Positions 57,471 through 64,000 of a stretch of DNA of 64,000 nt are shown here, piece after piece (position 1 is the first letter of the stretch; every line of letters begins with the position of its first letter). The notes under the pieces are model-generated. The model searched no databases and was not told the DNA's origin. It saw only the letters and a list, made by a program, of their open reading frames with translations. This stretch comes from Palsa-504 sp963787645 (GTDB lineage Bacteria > Actinomycetota > Actinomycetes > Streptosporangiales > Streptosporangiaceae): the NCBI GenBank assembly GCA_963787645.1, contig CAWBDS010000002.1, forward strand, positions 1,364,001 through 1,428,000. The letters are read 5' to 3'. The position numbers were made by a program, and so were the translations under genes.

Positions 57471-59022
57471 ACGCGCCTGCCCGGCCCGTGAACCCAGGGA
57501 TGGCCCCTACCACCACGGCGACCTCAAGGCCGCCCTGGTCGACGGGGCCGTTGAGCTGATCGCCGAGCGTGGGCTGCGCGAGTTCTCGCTGGCCAAGCTG
57601 ACCAAGCGGCTGGGTGTCACGGTGGCCGCGCCCTACCGGCACTTCGCCGACCGGGACGAACTGCTGGCCGCGGTGGCCGTCCGCGCGCTACACGCGTTCG
57701 CGGACGCGCTGATGGCCGAAGCGAGCGGGCAGGATTCACCCCAGCAGCGGCTGGCCGCGATGACCAGGGGATACGTCAGGTTCGCGGCGGAGCATGGGCC
57801 CCTGTTCGACGTCGTTTACGGGACGGGCCTCGACAAGGCCCGGTATCCGGAGCTGCGGGTCGCCTACGAACGGGTGGACAAGCCGTTCGACGCCGCCGTC
57901 GCCGAGCTCTGCCCGGATGACCCGCCGGCGGCGCTGGCCCTGGGCGACGCGCTCGAAGCCTCCGCGCACGGCAACGCCAGATTCGTGCTGGACGGGTTGT
58001 TCGGCGAGGGACCCGAGGCTATTGACCGGGCCGCCGCCCAGGCCGCCGCGGCCGCCCTGGCCCTGATCCAGGGCCGGTCCGCCCTGGGCCCGGCGCCGGG
58101 CTCGTTATCCCTGCAGTTGCCGCAGCTCGTCCAGGACCCGCGAGCGGACGTTGGCCGGATCCAGCCGCAGGTCGGGGAGTATCACCGTGGCGAAGTCGCC
58201 GTGCGGGTAACGCTCGGCGACCCGGACCAGGCCGAGCAGCACGTGCTCGGTGCCGATGTAGCTGTGATGCAGCGCCCGCGCCTCCTTGAGCGACATCGCC
58301 AGCGACAGCTTGGCCGCTTCGTTGAGCGGCAGCCTGCCGGTCCAGGCCAGCGGGCCCTTCGGGGTCGGCGGCACCCGCTCGAGCGCGCCGGGGCCGAAGC
58401 TCTCCTCGATCCTGCGCTTGATCTCGTCCAGGTCGATGCCGATCGCCGCCAGGGCCTCGGCGTCGCCATCGGCGGCTTCCCCCGGCGAGGGCACGGCACC
58501 ATGCGGTGCTTCGGCTATCCGCGCGAGCTCGCGCTCGACCGCGGCGGCGTCCACGCCCAGTGCGTTCAGCGCCCGCGCGCCCACGCCATCGGCGGCGGTC
58601 ACCCCGTACAGCATGTGCACCGGGCGGATCTGATCGTCACCTTGTTCCTTGGCCTTGGCCACGGCGAGGCTGACGACGTTCCTGGCCCGGTCGGTAAATC
58701 GTTCGAACATCTCGGATATCCCCTCGGTCAGAGCCTCGCTGAGCGCGCGCGACGGGCGGGCTGGTTCACGTCCGGCCGGCGCGCGTGCTTCTTGTGGACG
58801 GCTTGCCGGGAGACACCGAGGATCTCCGCGATCTCCTGCCACGACCAGCCGTGCTCTCGTGCGTTGTCCACCTGGAGCGCCTCGAGCTGCTCCAGCAGCC
58901 TGCGCAGCGCGGCCACGGCCCGGAGCCCGGTACGCGGGTCCGAGCTGTCCGCCGCGGCTGCCAGGGCGGGTGCGTTGTCCATGGTGTCAATTTATGTTGA
59001 CGCCACGTTGCTGTCAACCTAG
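57451..59022 (+). CDS. TetR family regulator whose frame lacks a stop at the expected end
   Basis: From GTG 57451 the frame encodes a TetR helix-turn-helix (DLKAALVDGAVELIAERGL, FSLAKLTKRLGVTVAAPYRHF, about 20-65) and a C-terminal ligand domain of WHG type. It reaches the usual length of about 220 residues near 58100. No stop occurs there: the frame continues antisense through the Clp-N and HTH genes to TAG 59020-59022, giving 524 codons. The part after about 58107 is very unlikely to be functional TetR sequence; a stop was probably lost or a base is missing. The first 20 bases overlap the SDR gene, so it is likely co-translated and self-regulating. Confidence 0.6.
   Translation: MSATPSKRACPAREPRDGPYHHGDLKAALVDGAVELIAERGLREFSLAKLTKRLGVTVAAPYRHFADRDELLAAVAVRALHAFADALMAEASGQDSPQQRLAAMTRGYVRFAAEHGPLFDVVYGTGLDKARYPELRVAYERVDKPFDAAVAELCPDDPPAALALGDALEASAHGNARFVLDGLFGEGPEAIDRAAAQAAAAALALIQGRSALGPAPGSLSLQLPQLVQDPRADVGRIQPQVGEYHRGEVAVRVTLGDPDQAEQHVLGADVAVMQRPRLLERHRQRQLGRFVERQPAGPGQRALRGRRHPLERAGAEALLDPALDLVQVDADRRQGLGVAIGGFPRRGHGTMRCFGYPRELALDRGGVHAQCVQRPRAHAIGGGHPVQHVHRADLIVTLFLGLGHGEADDVPGPVGKSFEHLGYPLGQSLAERARRAGWFTSGRRACFLWTACRETPRISAISCHDQPCSRALSTWSASSCSSSLRSAATARSPVRGSELSAAAARAGALSMVSIYVDATLLST
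58105..58710 (-). CDS. Clp N-terminal (R) domain protein without ATPase
   Basis: The 201-residue protein begins MFERFTDRARNVVSLAVAKAKEQ, the standard start of ClpC-type N domains. It has two Clp repeats: RPVHMLYGVTAADGVGARAL, and later ALHHSYIGTEHVLLGLVRVAE. There is no Walker motif, so it is a stand-alone adaptor-like protein, perhaps feeding or competing for substrates of ClpC. ATG 58710 has GAGGGG about ten bases upstream. It lies 17 bases after the HTH gene, and this pair is common in actinomycetes as far as I recall. Its 3' end converges on the TetR frame. Confidence 0.85.
   Translation of the reverse strand: MFERFTDRARNVVSLAVAKAKEQGDDQIRPVHMLYGVTAADGVGARALNALGVDAAAVERELARIAEAPHGAVPSPGEAADGDAEALAAIGIDLDEIKRRIEESFGPGALERVPPTPKGPLAWTGRLPLNEAAKLSLAMSLKEARALHHSYIGTEHVLLGLVRVAERYPHGDFATVILPDLRLDPANVRSRVLDELRQLQG
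58728..58982 (-). CDS. small HTH regulator paired with the Clp-N protein
   Basis: The 84-residue protein has a helical N-terminal half (GLRAVAALRRLLEQLEALQVD). A helix-turn-helix of sigma-70-region-4/HTH_23 type follows, WSWQEIAEILGVSRQAVHKKHARR, and the C-terminus is Arg-rich. It probably represses its own operon, whose promoter carries two matched palindromes. No ribosome-binding site precedes the ATG at 58982, and the predicted transcription start coincides with that A, so the mRNA is likely leaderless. Confidence 0.85.
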   Translation of the reverse strand: MDNAPALAAAADSSDPRTGLRAVAALRRLLEQLEALQVDNAREHGWSWQEIAEILGVSRQAVHKKHARRPDVNQPARRARSARL

Positions 59023-59028
59023 GTTGAC
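58986..59028 (-). promoter_or_regulatory. promoter with twin palindromic operators of the HTH/Clp-N operon
   Basis: On the minus strand TTGACA (59017-59012), a 17-base spacer and TAAATT (58994-58989) form a near-consensus promoter whose +1 falls on the ATG at 58982. Two palindromes overlap it. The perfect GTCAACCTAGGTTGAC (59013-59028) covers the -35 and GTCAATTTATGTTGAC (58986-59001) covers the -10, 27 bp apart. A third GTCAA half-site lies at 59030-59034. Confidence 0.8.
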
Positions 59029-59165
59029 GGTCAATTACGATGCGCTTACGGGGGAGCCCTGAACCGTGCGCGATGACGTGACGTACCCGTAACTAAAGGG
59101 GAGACGCCGGGGACCCATCGCGGCCCGGTTGAGCATACGATCCTGCTAGGCCCGCAACGGAGGGA

Positions 59166-60617
59166 ATGGTGACCAGCCTGACCAGGGGATCCGTCCCGGC
59201 TCGTCGCACTGGGGATGACCCGTACCCCCGGCCACGGCGTAGCCCGAGCCGCCCGCCGGGCACCCCGCGGCCCGGGCCGGTCGCACCACGGCCCGTTCCG
59301 TATCAAAGAGCGCACGGACGGGTCGGCCCGCGTACGGTCCTGGCCGTCATCGGGATCGGCGCGCTGGCCGTCGTCGCGCTGTGGTGGGACGGCACTCCCG
59401 ACGTGAGCGGGCTGGGCGGCTGGCTGACCGGGGCCGGCGAGGTCCTGGGCCTGTTCGCCGGGTACGGCGTGGTGGTCTTGGTCGCGCTGATGGCCCGGCT
59501 TCCGCCCCTGGAACGCGGCATCGGCACCGATCAGCTGGCCCGCTGGCACGCGGTGGGCGGCCGGTACATCGTCAGCCTGGTCGTCGCGCACGGCCTGCTC
59601 ATCTTGTGGGGCTACGCGGTCGAGGCGCACACCAGCCTGACCAGCGAGACGGCCATCCTGCTGACCCAGTACCCGGACGTGCTGATGGCCACCGTGGCCG
59701 GGTTCCTGCTGCTCGGCGTGGGCATCGTCTCGATGCGCGCGGCCCGGCGGCGGGTCCGCTACGAGACCTGGTACTACCTGCACCTGTACACCTACCTGGC
59801 CATAGCGCTGGCCTTCAGCCATCAGTTCGCCGTCGGCGCCTCGTTCGTCAGCAACCTGGCCGCCCGGTTCTGGTGGTCGGCCATGTACCTGACCGTGGCG
59901 CTCCTGGTGCTGTGGTACCGGGTCGCGGTCCCGCTGCGGGCGTTCGCCCGGCACCGGTTCACGGTGGCCGGGGTCAAGCCCGAGGGGCCCGGCGTGATCT
60001 CGGTCTACATCGGCGGCTCGCATCTGGACGAGCTGGCCGCCGAACCCGGGCAGTTCTTCCGCTGGCGCTTCCTGACCAGGTCGCTGTGGTGGTCGTCGCA
60101 CCCGTACTCGCTGTCCGCCGCGCCCGGCACCGACCTGCTGCGGATCACCGCCAAGGACATCGGCGACCACAGCCGGGCCCTGGCTCAGCTGCGGCCGGGC
60201 ACCCGGGTGATCGCCGAGGGGCCGTACGGCGCGTTCACCGCCGAGCGCACCGACCGGGGCGTCGTGCTGCTGGCCGGCGGAGTCGGCATCACTCCGCTGC
60301 GGGCTATGTTCTCCACGCTGCCCGGGCCGGTCACCCTGATCTACCGGGCCAGCAGCGAGCAGGACATCGTGTTCCGGGACGAGCTTGACGCTATCGCGGC
60401 CGCCCGCGGGGCCAAGGTGTACTACGTGGTCGGGTCGCGGGCCGAGATCGGCGGCGATCCGCTGTCGCCCCGGATGCTGCATTCGCTCGTGCCCGGGCTG
60501 CACCAGCAGGAGGTCTACGTGTGCGGGCCCGCCGGGATGATCTCCGCCGCGGTCGAGGCGCTGCGTGATACCGGGGTGCCGCGCCGGCAGATCCACTTCG
60601 AGTCGTTCGAGTTCTAA
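59166..60617 (+). CDS. ferric-reductase-like transmembrane flavocytochrome
   Basis: The 483-residue protein has a Pro/Arg-rich cytosolic N-terminus, then six helices with haem-ligand-like His (RWHAVGGRYIVSLVVAHG and WYYLHLYTYLAIALAFSHQF). A reductase module follows: FAD motif HPYSLSAAPG, NAD(P) motif LLAGGVGITPLRAMF and terminal VYVCGPAGMI. It should move electrons from NAD(P)H across the membrane. The two genes behind it encode an FMN-binding protein and the enzyme that attaches FMN, so the three probably form one electron-transfer chain. ATG 59166 or GTG 59169 follows GGAGGG. Confidence 0.88.
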   Translation: MVTSLTRGSVPARRTGDDPYPRPRRSPSRPPGTPRPGPVAPRPVPYQRAHGRVGPRTVLAVIGIGALAVVALWWDGTPDVSGLGGWLTGAGEVLGLFAGYGVVVLVALMARLPPLERGIGTDQLARWHAVGGRYIVSLVVAHGLLILWGYAVEAHTSLTSETAILLTQYPDVLMATVAGFLLLGVGIVSMRAARRRVRYETWYYLHLYTYLAIALAFSHQFAVGASFVSNLAARFWWSAMYLTVALLVLWYRVAVPLRAFARHRFTVAGVKPEGPGVISVYIGGSHLDELAAEPGQFFRWRFLTRSLWWSSHPYSLSAAPGTDLLRITAKDIGDHSRALAQLRPGTRVIAEGPYGAFTAERTDRGVVLLAGGVGITPLRAMFSTLPGPVTLIYRASSEQDIVFRDELDAIAAARGAKVYYVVGSRAEIGGDPLSPRMLHSLVPGLHQQEVYVCGPAGMISAAVEALRDTGVPRRQIHFESFEF

Positions 60618-60634
60618 AGGAGACGATCCGCGAT

Positions 60635-61123
60635 ATGCGCCGGGTGATCCTCGCCGTCACTGGCACCATAGCCGGTCTGGTGGCTCTGCTGTCGTTCAAG
60701 TCGCACGACCCGACCGTGCCGGTCGCCGCGACCAGCGGAACCGGTGGCGGGTCATCCGCATCGTCCTCTTCGGCGGCGTCGTCCTCTTCGTCGTCCGCGC
60801 GGACGATACCCGGGGAGTTCCAGAGCGCGGTCGGCTCGCTTTCCGCGGGCGAAACCACCGTGACCGGCAAGGTAGCCAGCACCGTATACGGGCCGGTGCA
60901 AATCGAGCTGGTGGTGAAGAGCCACAAGATCGTCAAGGTCGCGGTGCTGGAACAGCCCACCAACACCATCCACGACATCCAGATCGGCGAGTTCGCCTTC
61001 CCGAAGCTGATCGGTGAGACGCTGACCACGCAGAACGCGAAGATCGACGCGGTGTCCGGAGCCAGCTACACCAGCGCGGGCTACATCGCCTCGCTGCAAA
61101 GCGCGGTCGACCGCGGCCTGTGA
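60635..61123 (+). CDS. exported FMN-binding domain protein
   Basis: The 162-residue protein has one N-terminal membrane helix (VILAVTGTIAGLVALLSF) and a Ser-rich linker (38-55). An FMN_bind domain at about 75-162 carries the flavinylation motif D138-x-x-S-G-A-S144-Y-T-S. In well-studied members the residue at 144 is Thr and carries covalent FMN; here it is Ser. It is probably anchored with the flavin domain outside, taking electrons from the flavocytochrome encoded upstream. AAGGAG lies before the ATG. Confidence 0.85.
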   Translation: MRRVILAVTGTIAGLVALLSFKSHDPTVPVAATSGTGGGSSASSSSAASSSSSSARTIPGEFQSAVGSLSAGETTVTGKVASTVYGPVQIELVVKSHKIVKVAVLEQPTNTIHDIQIGEFAFPKLIGETLTTQNAKIDAVSGASYTSAGYIASLQSAVDRGL

Positions 61124-61156
61124 CCCCCAGATGACCGCGGCCTGTGACCCCCAGAT
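61109..61156. repeat. 24-bp tandem duplication at the FMN-binding/ApbE junction
   Basis: The 24 bases from 61109 to 61132 are repeated exactly at 61133-61156. Each unit spans the end of the FMN-binding gene and an ATG. The duplication adds eight in-frame codons before the older-looking ApbE start at 61155. Confidence 0.9.
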
Positions 61157-61934
61157 GACCGATGCCGCCGCGGGGCGGCTGCGGCACGCCGAGCACGTGA
61201 TGGGCACGGTGGTGTCCTTCGACGTGCCGGACTGGCTCGGCCGCGACACCGGAAGCGGCACGGCCCTGGGTCGCGCCATCGGCTGGCTGCACTGGGTCGA
61301 GGCCACGTTCTCGCCCTACCGGGACGGCAGCGACGTCAGCCGGTTCGGCCGGGGAACGCTCGCGCTGGCCGACTGCGCCCCCGAACTGGCCGAGGTGCTG
61401 ACCGCCAGCGCCGAGGTCAGCGCGCGCAGCGACGGGTACTTCACCGCCTGGCCCGGCGGCCGGTTCGACCCGTCCGGCTACGTCAAAGGCTGGGCCATCG
61501 AACGGGCCGCGGCCATGCTGACCGAAGCCGGGTCGGCCCAGCACAGCGTCAACGGCGGCGGCGACATCCAGTGCATCGGCGACCGCGGTCCCGGCCGGCC
61601 GTGGCGAGTGGGCATCACCGACCCGCTGCGGCCCGGCTCGTTCGCGCTGGTCATCACCGGACAGGACTTCGCGGTGGCCACCTCCGGCGTGGCCGAGCGC
61701 GGCCCGCACATCGTCAACCCGCATACTGGCCAGCCCGCCACCGGCCTGGCCAGCCTCACCATGGTCGGGGCCCGGCTGGCCGCCACCGACGCGTACGCCA
61801 CGGCGGCCTTCGCCATGGGTCCGGAGGCCCGGGACTGGGTGGAGGGCCTGGACGGCTACGAGGCGTTCGCGGTCACCCCCGGCGGCCACGTCTGGCAGAC
61901 CAGTGGACTGCGGGCCTACCTGGGCCAGCCCTGA
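61131..61934 (+). CDS. apbE: FAD:protein FMN transferase (ApbE)
   Basis: The 267-residue protein transfers FMN from FAD to Thr/Ser of FMN_bind proteins, using Mg. The ApbE motifs are HVMGTVVSFDV near the start, FDPSGYVKGWAIERAA, SVNGGGDIQCIG, VATSGVAERGPHIVNPHTG and ATDAYATAAFAMG near the end. It has no signal peptide, unlike Gram-negative ApbE. The preceding FMN-binding protein is the obvious substrate. The open frame starts at ATG 61131, within the first unit of a 24-bp duplication; ATG 61155, the second unit's copy, may be the original start. Confidence 0.9.
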   Translation: MTAACDPQMTDAAAGRLRHAEHVMGTVVSFDVPDWLGRDTGSGTALGRAIGWLHWVEATFSPYRDGSDVSRFGRGTLALADCAPELAEVLTASAEVSARSDGYFTAWPGGRFDPSGYVKGWAIERAAAMLTEAGSAQHSVNGGGDIQCIGDRGPGRPWRVGITDPLRPGSFALVITGQDFAVATSGVAERGPHIVNPHTGQPATGLASLTMVGARLAATDAYATAAFAMGPEARDWVEGLDGYEAFAVTPGGHVWQTSGLRAYLGQP

Positions 61935-61941
61935 CGGCCGG

Positions 61942-62475
61942 TCACAGCAGCTGCGGCTGACCTCCGTCGTACACCAGCAGGCCGTCCTCGCGCAGCCGTA
62001 GGCCGGGGGACAGCTGGTGCTCCTCCAGCCGGCCGTCGTGCATCAGATGGCGGACCTGCCCGCCCCGGGCGGCAGTGACGAAATCGGCCAGCATCCGCCG
62101 GTGGCAGCGCCACCACAGGCTCTCGGCACACATCACCGCCGTGCCTCGCGCGCTGGCCAGGGCGAGTAGCTGGTCCACGGCGGCCACGAAGCCCGGGGTC
62201 CGCATGTGCCCGGCATAACCGCGCAGCGCATCGGCTCCGAAGGCCACGTCCGGCGAATCCGGATCCGCGGTACGCAACCCGCCCAGCCGCTTTTCCCAGC
62301 GGTAGCTGATGGCCGCCTCGGGCAGCCAACGCTGGAGTTCGGCCCGGGCCACGTGCGGATGACGACGGCTGCCGGGGGCCGTCCTGACGTCGATGAGCAC
62401 GTCGACACCGGCGCCCTTGAGCAGGCTGACCATCTGCTCGGGCGACGCCGTCCCATGCCCGAACGTCACAAGCAC
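61942..62475 (-). CDS. DUF488 family protein
   Basis: The 177-residue protein matches DUF488: VTFGHGTASPEQMVSLLKGAGVDVLIDVRTAP, YRWEKRLGGLR, and AVMCAESLWWRCHRRMLADFV with the conserved Cys and CHR motif. The function is unknown; a nucleic-acid or repair role has been suggested for relatives. GTG 62475 is chosen because GGAGG lies seven bases upstream on the coding strand. It is convergent with apbE. Confidence 0.87.
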   Translation of the reverse strand: MLVTFGHGTASPEQMVSLLKGAGVDVLIDVRTAPGSRRHPHVARAELQRWLPEAAISYRWEKRLGGLRTADPDSPDVAFGADALRGYAGHMRTPGFVAAVDQLLALASARGTAVMCAESLWWRCHRRMLADFVTAARGGQVRHLMHDGRLEEHQLSPGLRLREDGLLVYDGGQPQLL

Positions 62476-62528
62476 CGACTGGCCTCCAGAATGTCCGTTT
62501 GCCTCCGCTTTACCCGCCTCCAGTCGGT

Positions 62529-63191
62529 CTACTCGCCAGCCCTGGGGGCCGCCGCGCCGGGGTCGCCCGTCGTGCCCGCGCTGAGCAGATGCGCCGTCAG
62601 GTCCTGGGCCGCATGCTGATCTAGCGGCGCGTGACCGACCAGCAGGCGGTACCACAGCACGCCGTAGAATACGTCGACCAGCAGGTCGAGGTCGGCGTTC
62701 GCCCGCAGATCCCCGCTGACCTGGCCTCGTTCGAGCAGGGTCCGGAGCGCGGCCCGGCGCTGGGCGGTGAATTCGGCGAGCACCTCGGCGACGTGCTCGT
62801 CGGTCTGCGCCGCGGCGACCAGCTGGCGCAGCGCGCGGCGCAGGCCCGGATCGGCCAGCCCCGCGAAGCTGTCGGCCATGAACTGGCGGAGATCGGCCGG
62901 GAACGATCCGGTATCGCGGGCGGGCGCGATCGCGCGCGCCTGGCGCGTCATCGCCTCCGCCGCCACGGCCCCCTTGCTGGGCCACCACCGGTAGATGGTC
63001 TGCCGTCCGACCCCGGCCGCCTCGGCGATGGCGTCGATGGTCAGGCCCGCCGTGCCGCGGGTCCGGAGCAGCTCGAGGGTGGCGTCGAGGATCGCATCCC
63101 GCGCGGCCGCGTTGCGGCGTCGGCCGGTATGCGGCCGGACGGTCCGGTGCCCGTCAAGCTCTTCGCTACTCATTCGCGCCAGCCTAGTCAT
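62529..63191 (-). CDS. TetR family regulator
   Basis: The 220-residue protein has a TetR helix-turn-helix at about 30-78 (AILDATLELLRTRGTAGLTIDAIAEAAGVGRQTIYRWWPSKGAV) and a C-terminal domain of the TetR_C_11 type (LRQFMADSFAGLADPGLRRALRQLVAAAQ). The ATGs at 63191 and 63173 lie in two copies of an 18-bp tandem repeat, so either could be used. It is divergent from the broken SDR gene, with a palindromic site between, suggesting that the SDR was its regulated partner. Confidence 0.85.
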   Translation of the reverse strand: MTRLARMSSEELDGHRTVRPHTGRRRNAAARDAILDATLELLRTRGTAGLTIDAIAEAAGVGRQTIYRWWPSKGAVAAEAMTRQARAIAPARDTGSFPADLRQFMADSFAGLADPGLRRALRQLVAAAQTDEHVAEVLAEFTAQRRAALRTLLERGQVSGDLRANADLDLLVDVFYGVLWYRLLVGHAPLDQHAAQDLTAHLLSAGTTGDPGAAAPRAGE

Positions 63192-63205
63192 TCGCGCCAG
63201 TCTAG
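63170..63205. repeat. 18-bp tandem repeat covering the TetR start
   Basis: TCATTCGCGCCAGCCTAG (63170-63187) is followed by TCATTCGCGCCAGTCTAG (63188-63205), differing at one base. On the minus strand both copies carry an ATG in the TetR frame. Confidence 0.85.
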
Positions 63206-63207
63206 CA

Positions 63208-63245
63208 TTGACGAGACTTGAGGTCTCGGTAAGATTGTCGAGACG
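63208..63245 (+). promoter_or_regulatory. promoter and palindromic operator before the SDR remnant
   Basis: TTGACG (63208-63213) and TAAGAT (63230-63235), spaced 16 bases, resemble a housekeeping promoter reading toward the SDR remnant. Between them CGAGAC-TTGAG-GTCTCG (63212-63228) is a perfect 6-bp-arm palindrome, and a further CGAGAC half-site lies near 63240. It is a likely binding site of the divergent TetR. Confidence 0.6.
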
Positions 63246-63249
63246 GCCA

Positions 63250-64000
63250 TTACCGACAAAGCGAGGGAGACGTCATGTCCTTTGACGGACAGCGGGTGGT
63301 CGTCGTGGGCGGCAGCGCCGGTATCGGGGAAGCTACGGCCGGGGCGTTCGCCGCGGCCGGCGCGCACGTGATCATCATCGGCCGCGACAAACAGCGGCTG
63401 GACCTGGCCCGGTACGCCGGATCGGCACTGCCAGGGACGTGGCCGGCGCCATCTGCTACCTGGCCGGAGCCGGTTTCGTCACCGGAACCGTGCTGGAGTG
63501 CGCGGGCGGGGCCAACCTGACCGTCGGCGCGGTCGCTGGGTAAGTCTGGCGGCGGCCCGTCCGTCGGCACGTCGGCGCCGGGGTCCTGGTCGGAATGGCG
63601 GGCCCGGACCAGCGCGGTGACTTCGCGCGTAATGCCGATCGACGGGCCGCCGATAACCTCCCAGGATCGTGCGATCCCGATCAGGAAACAGCAGACCACC
63701 AAGATCGCGATCGTATCGACGTCACCGGTATTACCCGGATCGCCGGTCACTCCCACACCTTCGGCCAGCTGGCAGACGAACACGATCGCCAGCGTGGCCA
63801 GGAACAGGGCGTCCCGGACGACCGCCCATCGGACCAGGCCCAGCCGGACCAGGGACAGCAGCGAGGACGTGAGGAAAATCAGCCCGGCCGCAGCCACGGA
63901 CACTGACGTGGGCCCGATCTTGTGCCCCGGGATCAGCGCGAACAGCGAGATCGAGAGCGCGTTGGTGAAGGCGGTGAAGGCCGCCAGGGCCCGGATACGG
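63250..64000 (-). CDS. membrane protein, 5' end outside the window
   Basis: The minus-strand frame is open from the right edge of the window. It encodes hydrophobic segments ending LSISLFALIPG, then VAAAGLIFLTSSLLSLVRLGLVRW and DALFLATLAIVFVCQLAEG, and IAILVVCCFLIGIARSWEVIGG, followed by a polar tail. At least four membrane helices are visible. No family recognised. The frame stays open to 63250, antisense across the SDR remnant; the true C-terminus may be earlier (about 63560) if the deletion that damaged the SDR gene also removed this gene's stop. Confidence 0.45.
   Translation of the reverse strand, partial: RIRALAAFTAFTNALSISLFALIPGHKIGPTSVSVAAAGLIFLTSSLLSLVRLGLVRWAVVRDALFLATLAIVFVCQLAEGVGVTGDPGNTGDVDTIAILVVCCFLIGIARSWEVIGGPSIGITREVTALVRARHSDQDPGADVPTDGPPPDLPSDRADGQVGPARALQHGSGDETGSGQVADGAGHVPGSADPAYRARSSRCLSRPMMITCAPAAANAPAVASPIPALPPTTTTRCPSKDMTSPSLCR
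63275..63543 (+). pseudogene. internally deleted short-chain dehydrogenase gene
   Basis: The frame from ATG 63275 encodes the SDR N-terminus (QRVVVVGGSAGIGEATAGAF, IIIGRDKQRLDLARY). At about 63418 it passes, out of frame, into the C-terminal part of an SDR: RIGTARDVAGAICYLAGAGF and TGTVLECAGGANL, ending at TAA 63541-63543. The middle, including the NNAG, Ser and YxxxK catalytic segments (about 150 residues), is missing. GAGGGAGACGTC precedes the ATG. The gene cannot make an active enzyme. Confidence 0.82.

Noticed and set aside
1..64000. tRNA, rRNA, CRISPR arrays, insertion sequences, integrases or prophage genes
   Set aside because: None could be recognised by reading either strand; the accessory parts show gene decay and small repeats, not intact mobile elements.

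Overview
The window is very GC-rich, densely coded DNA from an actinomycete. Evidence for this is the GarA/OdhI-type FHA protein beside FtsR, a DUF151 nuclease-like protein and a second MerR protein; mycothiol-dependent maleylpyruvate-isomerase-like proteins; an actinobacterial-type glycogen synthase; a fused TrpE-TrpG with a trp attenuator; and many GTG starts. From memory, the order CDP-alcohol phosphotransferase, nucleotidyltransferase, FHA, FtsR, DUF151, MerR, gcvP also occurs in Streptomyces, but the genes between differ, so I place it only as a filamentous-type actinomycete, not to genus.

Layout. 1-3730: an upstream gene tail, an AI-2E-type membrane protein, then overlapping glgC and glgA. 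3838-5686: tandem secreted ricin-B-type lectins. 5783-8952: haloalkane-dehalogenase-like hydrolase, DUF302 protein and MFS exporter. 9033-14838: DUF4032 kinase-like protein and threonine-dehydratase-like enzyme on the minus strand; on the plus strand a tightly coupled set of transsulfuration-type PLP enzyme, NifU-like, ATP-grasp and XdhC-like proteins. 14928-15470: a LexA-like repressor that has lost every element of self-cleavage. 15665-22740: membrane hydrolase, trp leader with attenuator and trpEG, thyX, flavohaemoglobin-like protein, and a class I amidotransferase-like protein with Ser in place of Cys. 22974-28375: CcdA, a frameshifted membrane gene, GT87 mannosyltransferase, MBL-fold protein, polX remnant, RDD and isomerase-like proteins. 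28464-39701: fadA-fadB, DUF885, lipoprotein, TetR/FAD monooxygenase pair, DUF429, an unknown, and a secreted glycosidase-like protein.

39741-55686 is the conserved core: prfC, CDP-alcohol phosphotransferase, mannose-1-phosphate guanylyltransferase-like protein, garA, ftsR, DUF151, MerR, then PP2C phosphatase, FHA-PrsW, FHA protein and soluble Ser/Thr kinase, and finally gcvP under a glycine riboswitch. 55808-64000 is accessory: cupin, SDR-TetR operon, a putatively leaderless HTH/Clp-N operon with twin palindromic operators, a ferric-reductase/FMN-binding/ApbE redox operon, DUF488, TetR, a deleted SDR gene and a membrane gene running off the end.

Three themes recur. First, an intergenic repeat of paired CCCGGG-centred palindromes about 32 bp apart occurs three times, each time just downstream of a gene. 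Second, gene decay is visible: internal deletions in polX and an SDR gene, a one-base frameshift, and a TetR gene with no stop where its family ends. Third, short tandem duplications of 18 or 24 bp sit on start codons. Once pseudogenes and regulatory elements are counted, no stretch above 300 bases lacks an assigned feature. The gaps at 22741-22973, 44514-44701 and 50098-50320 show no gene I can support.
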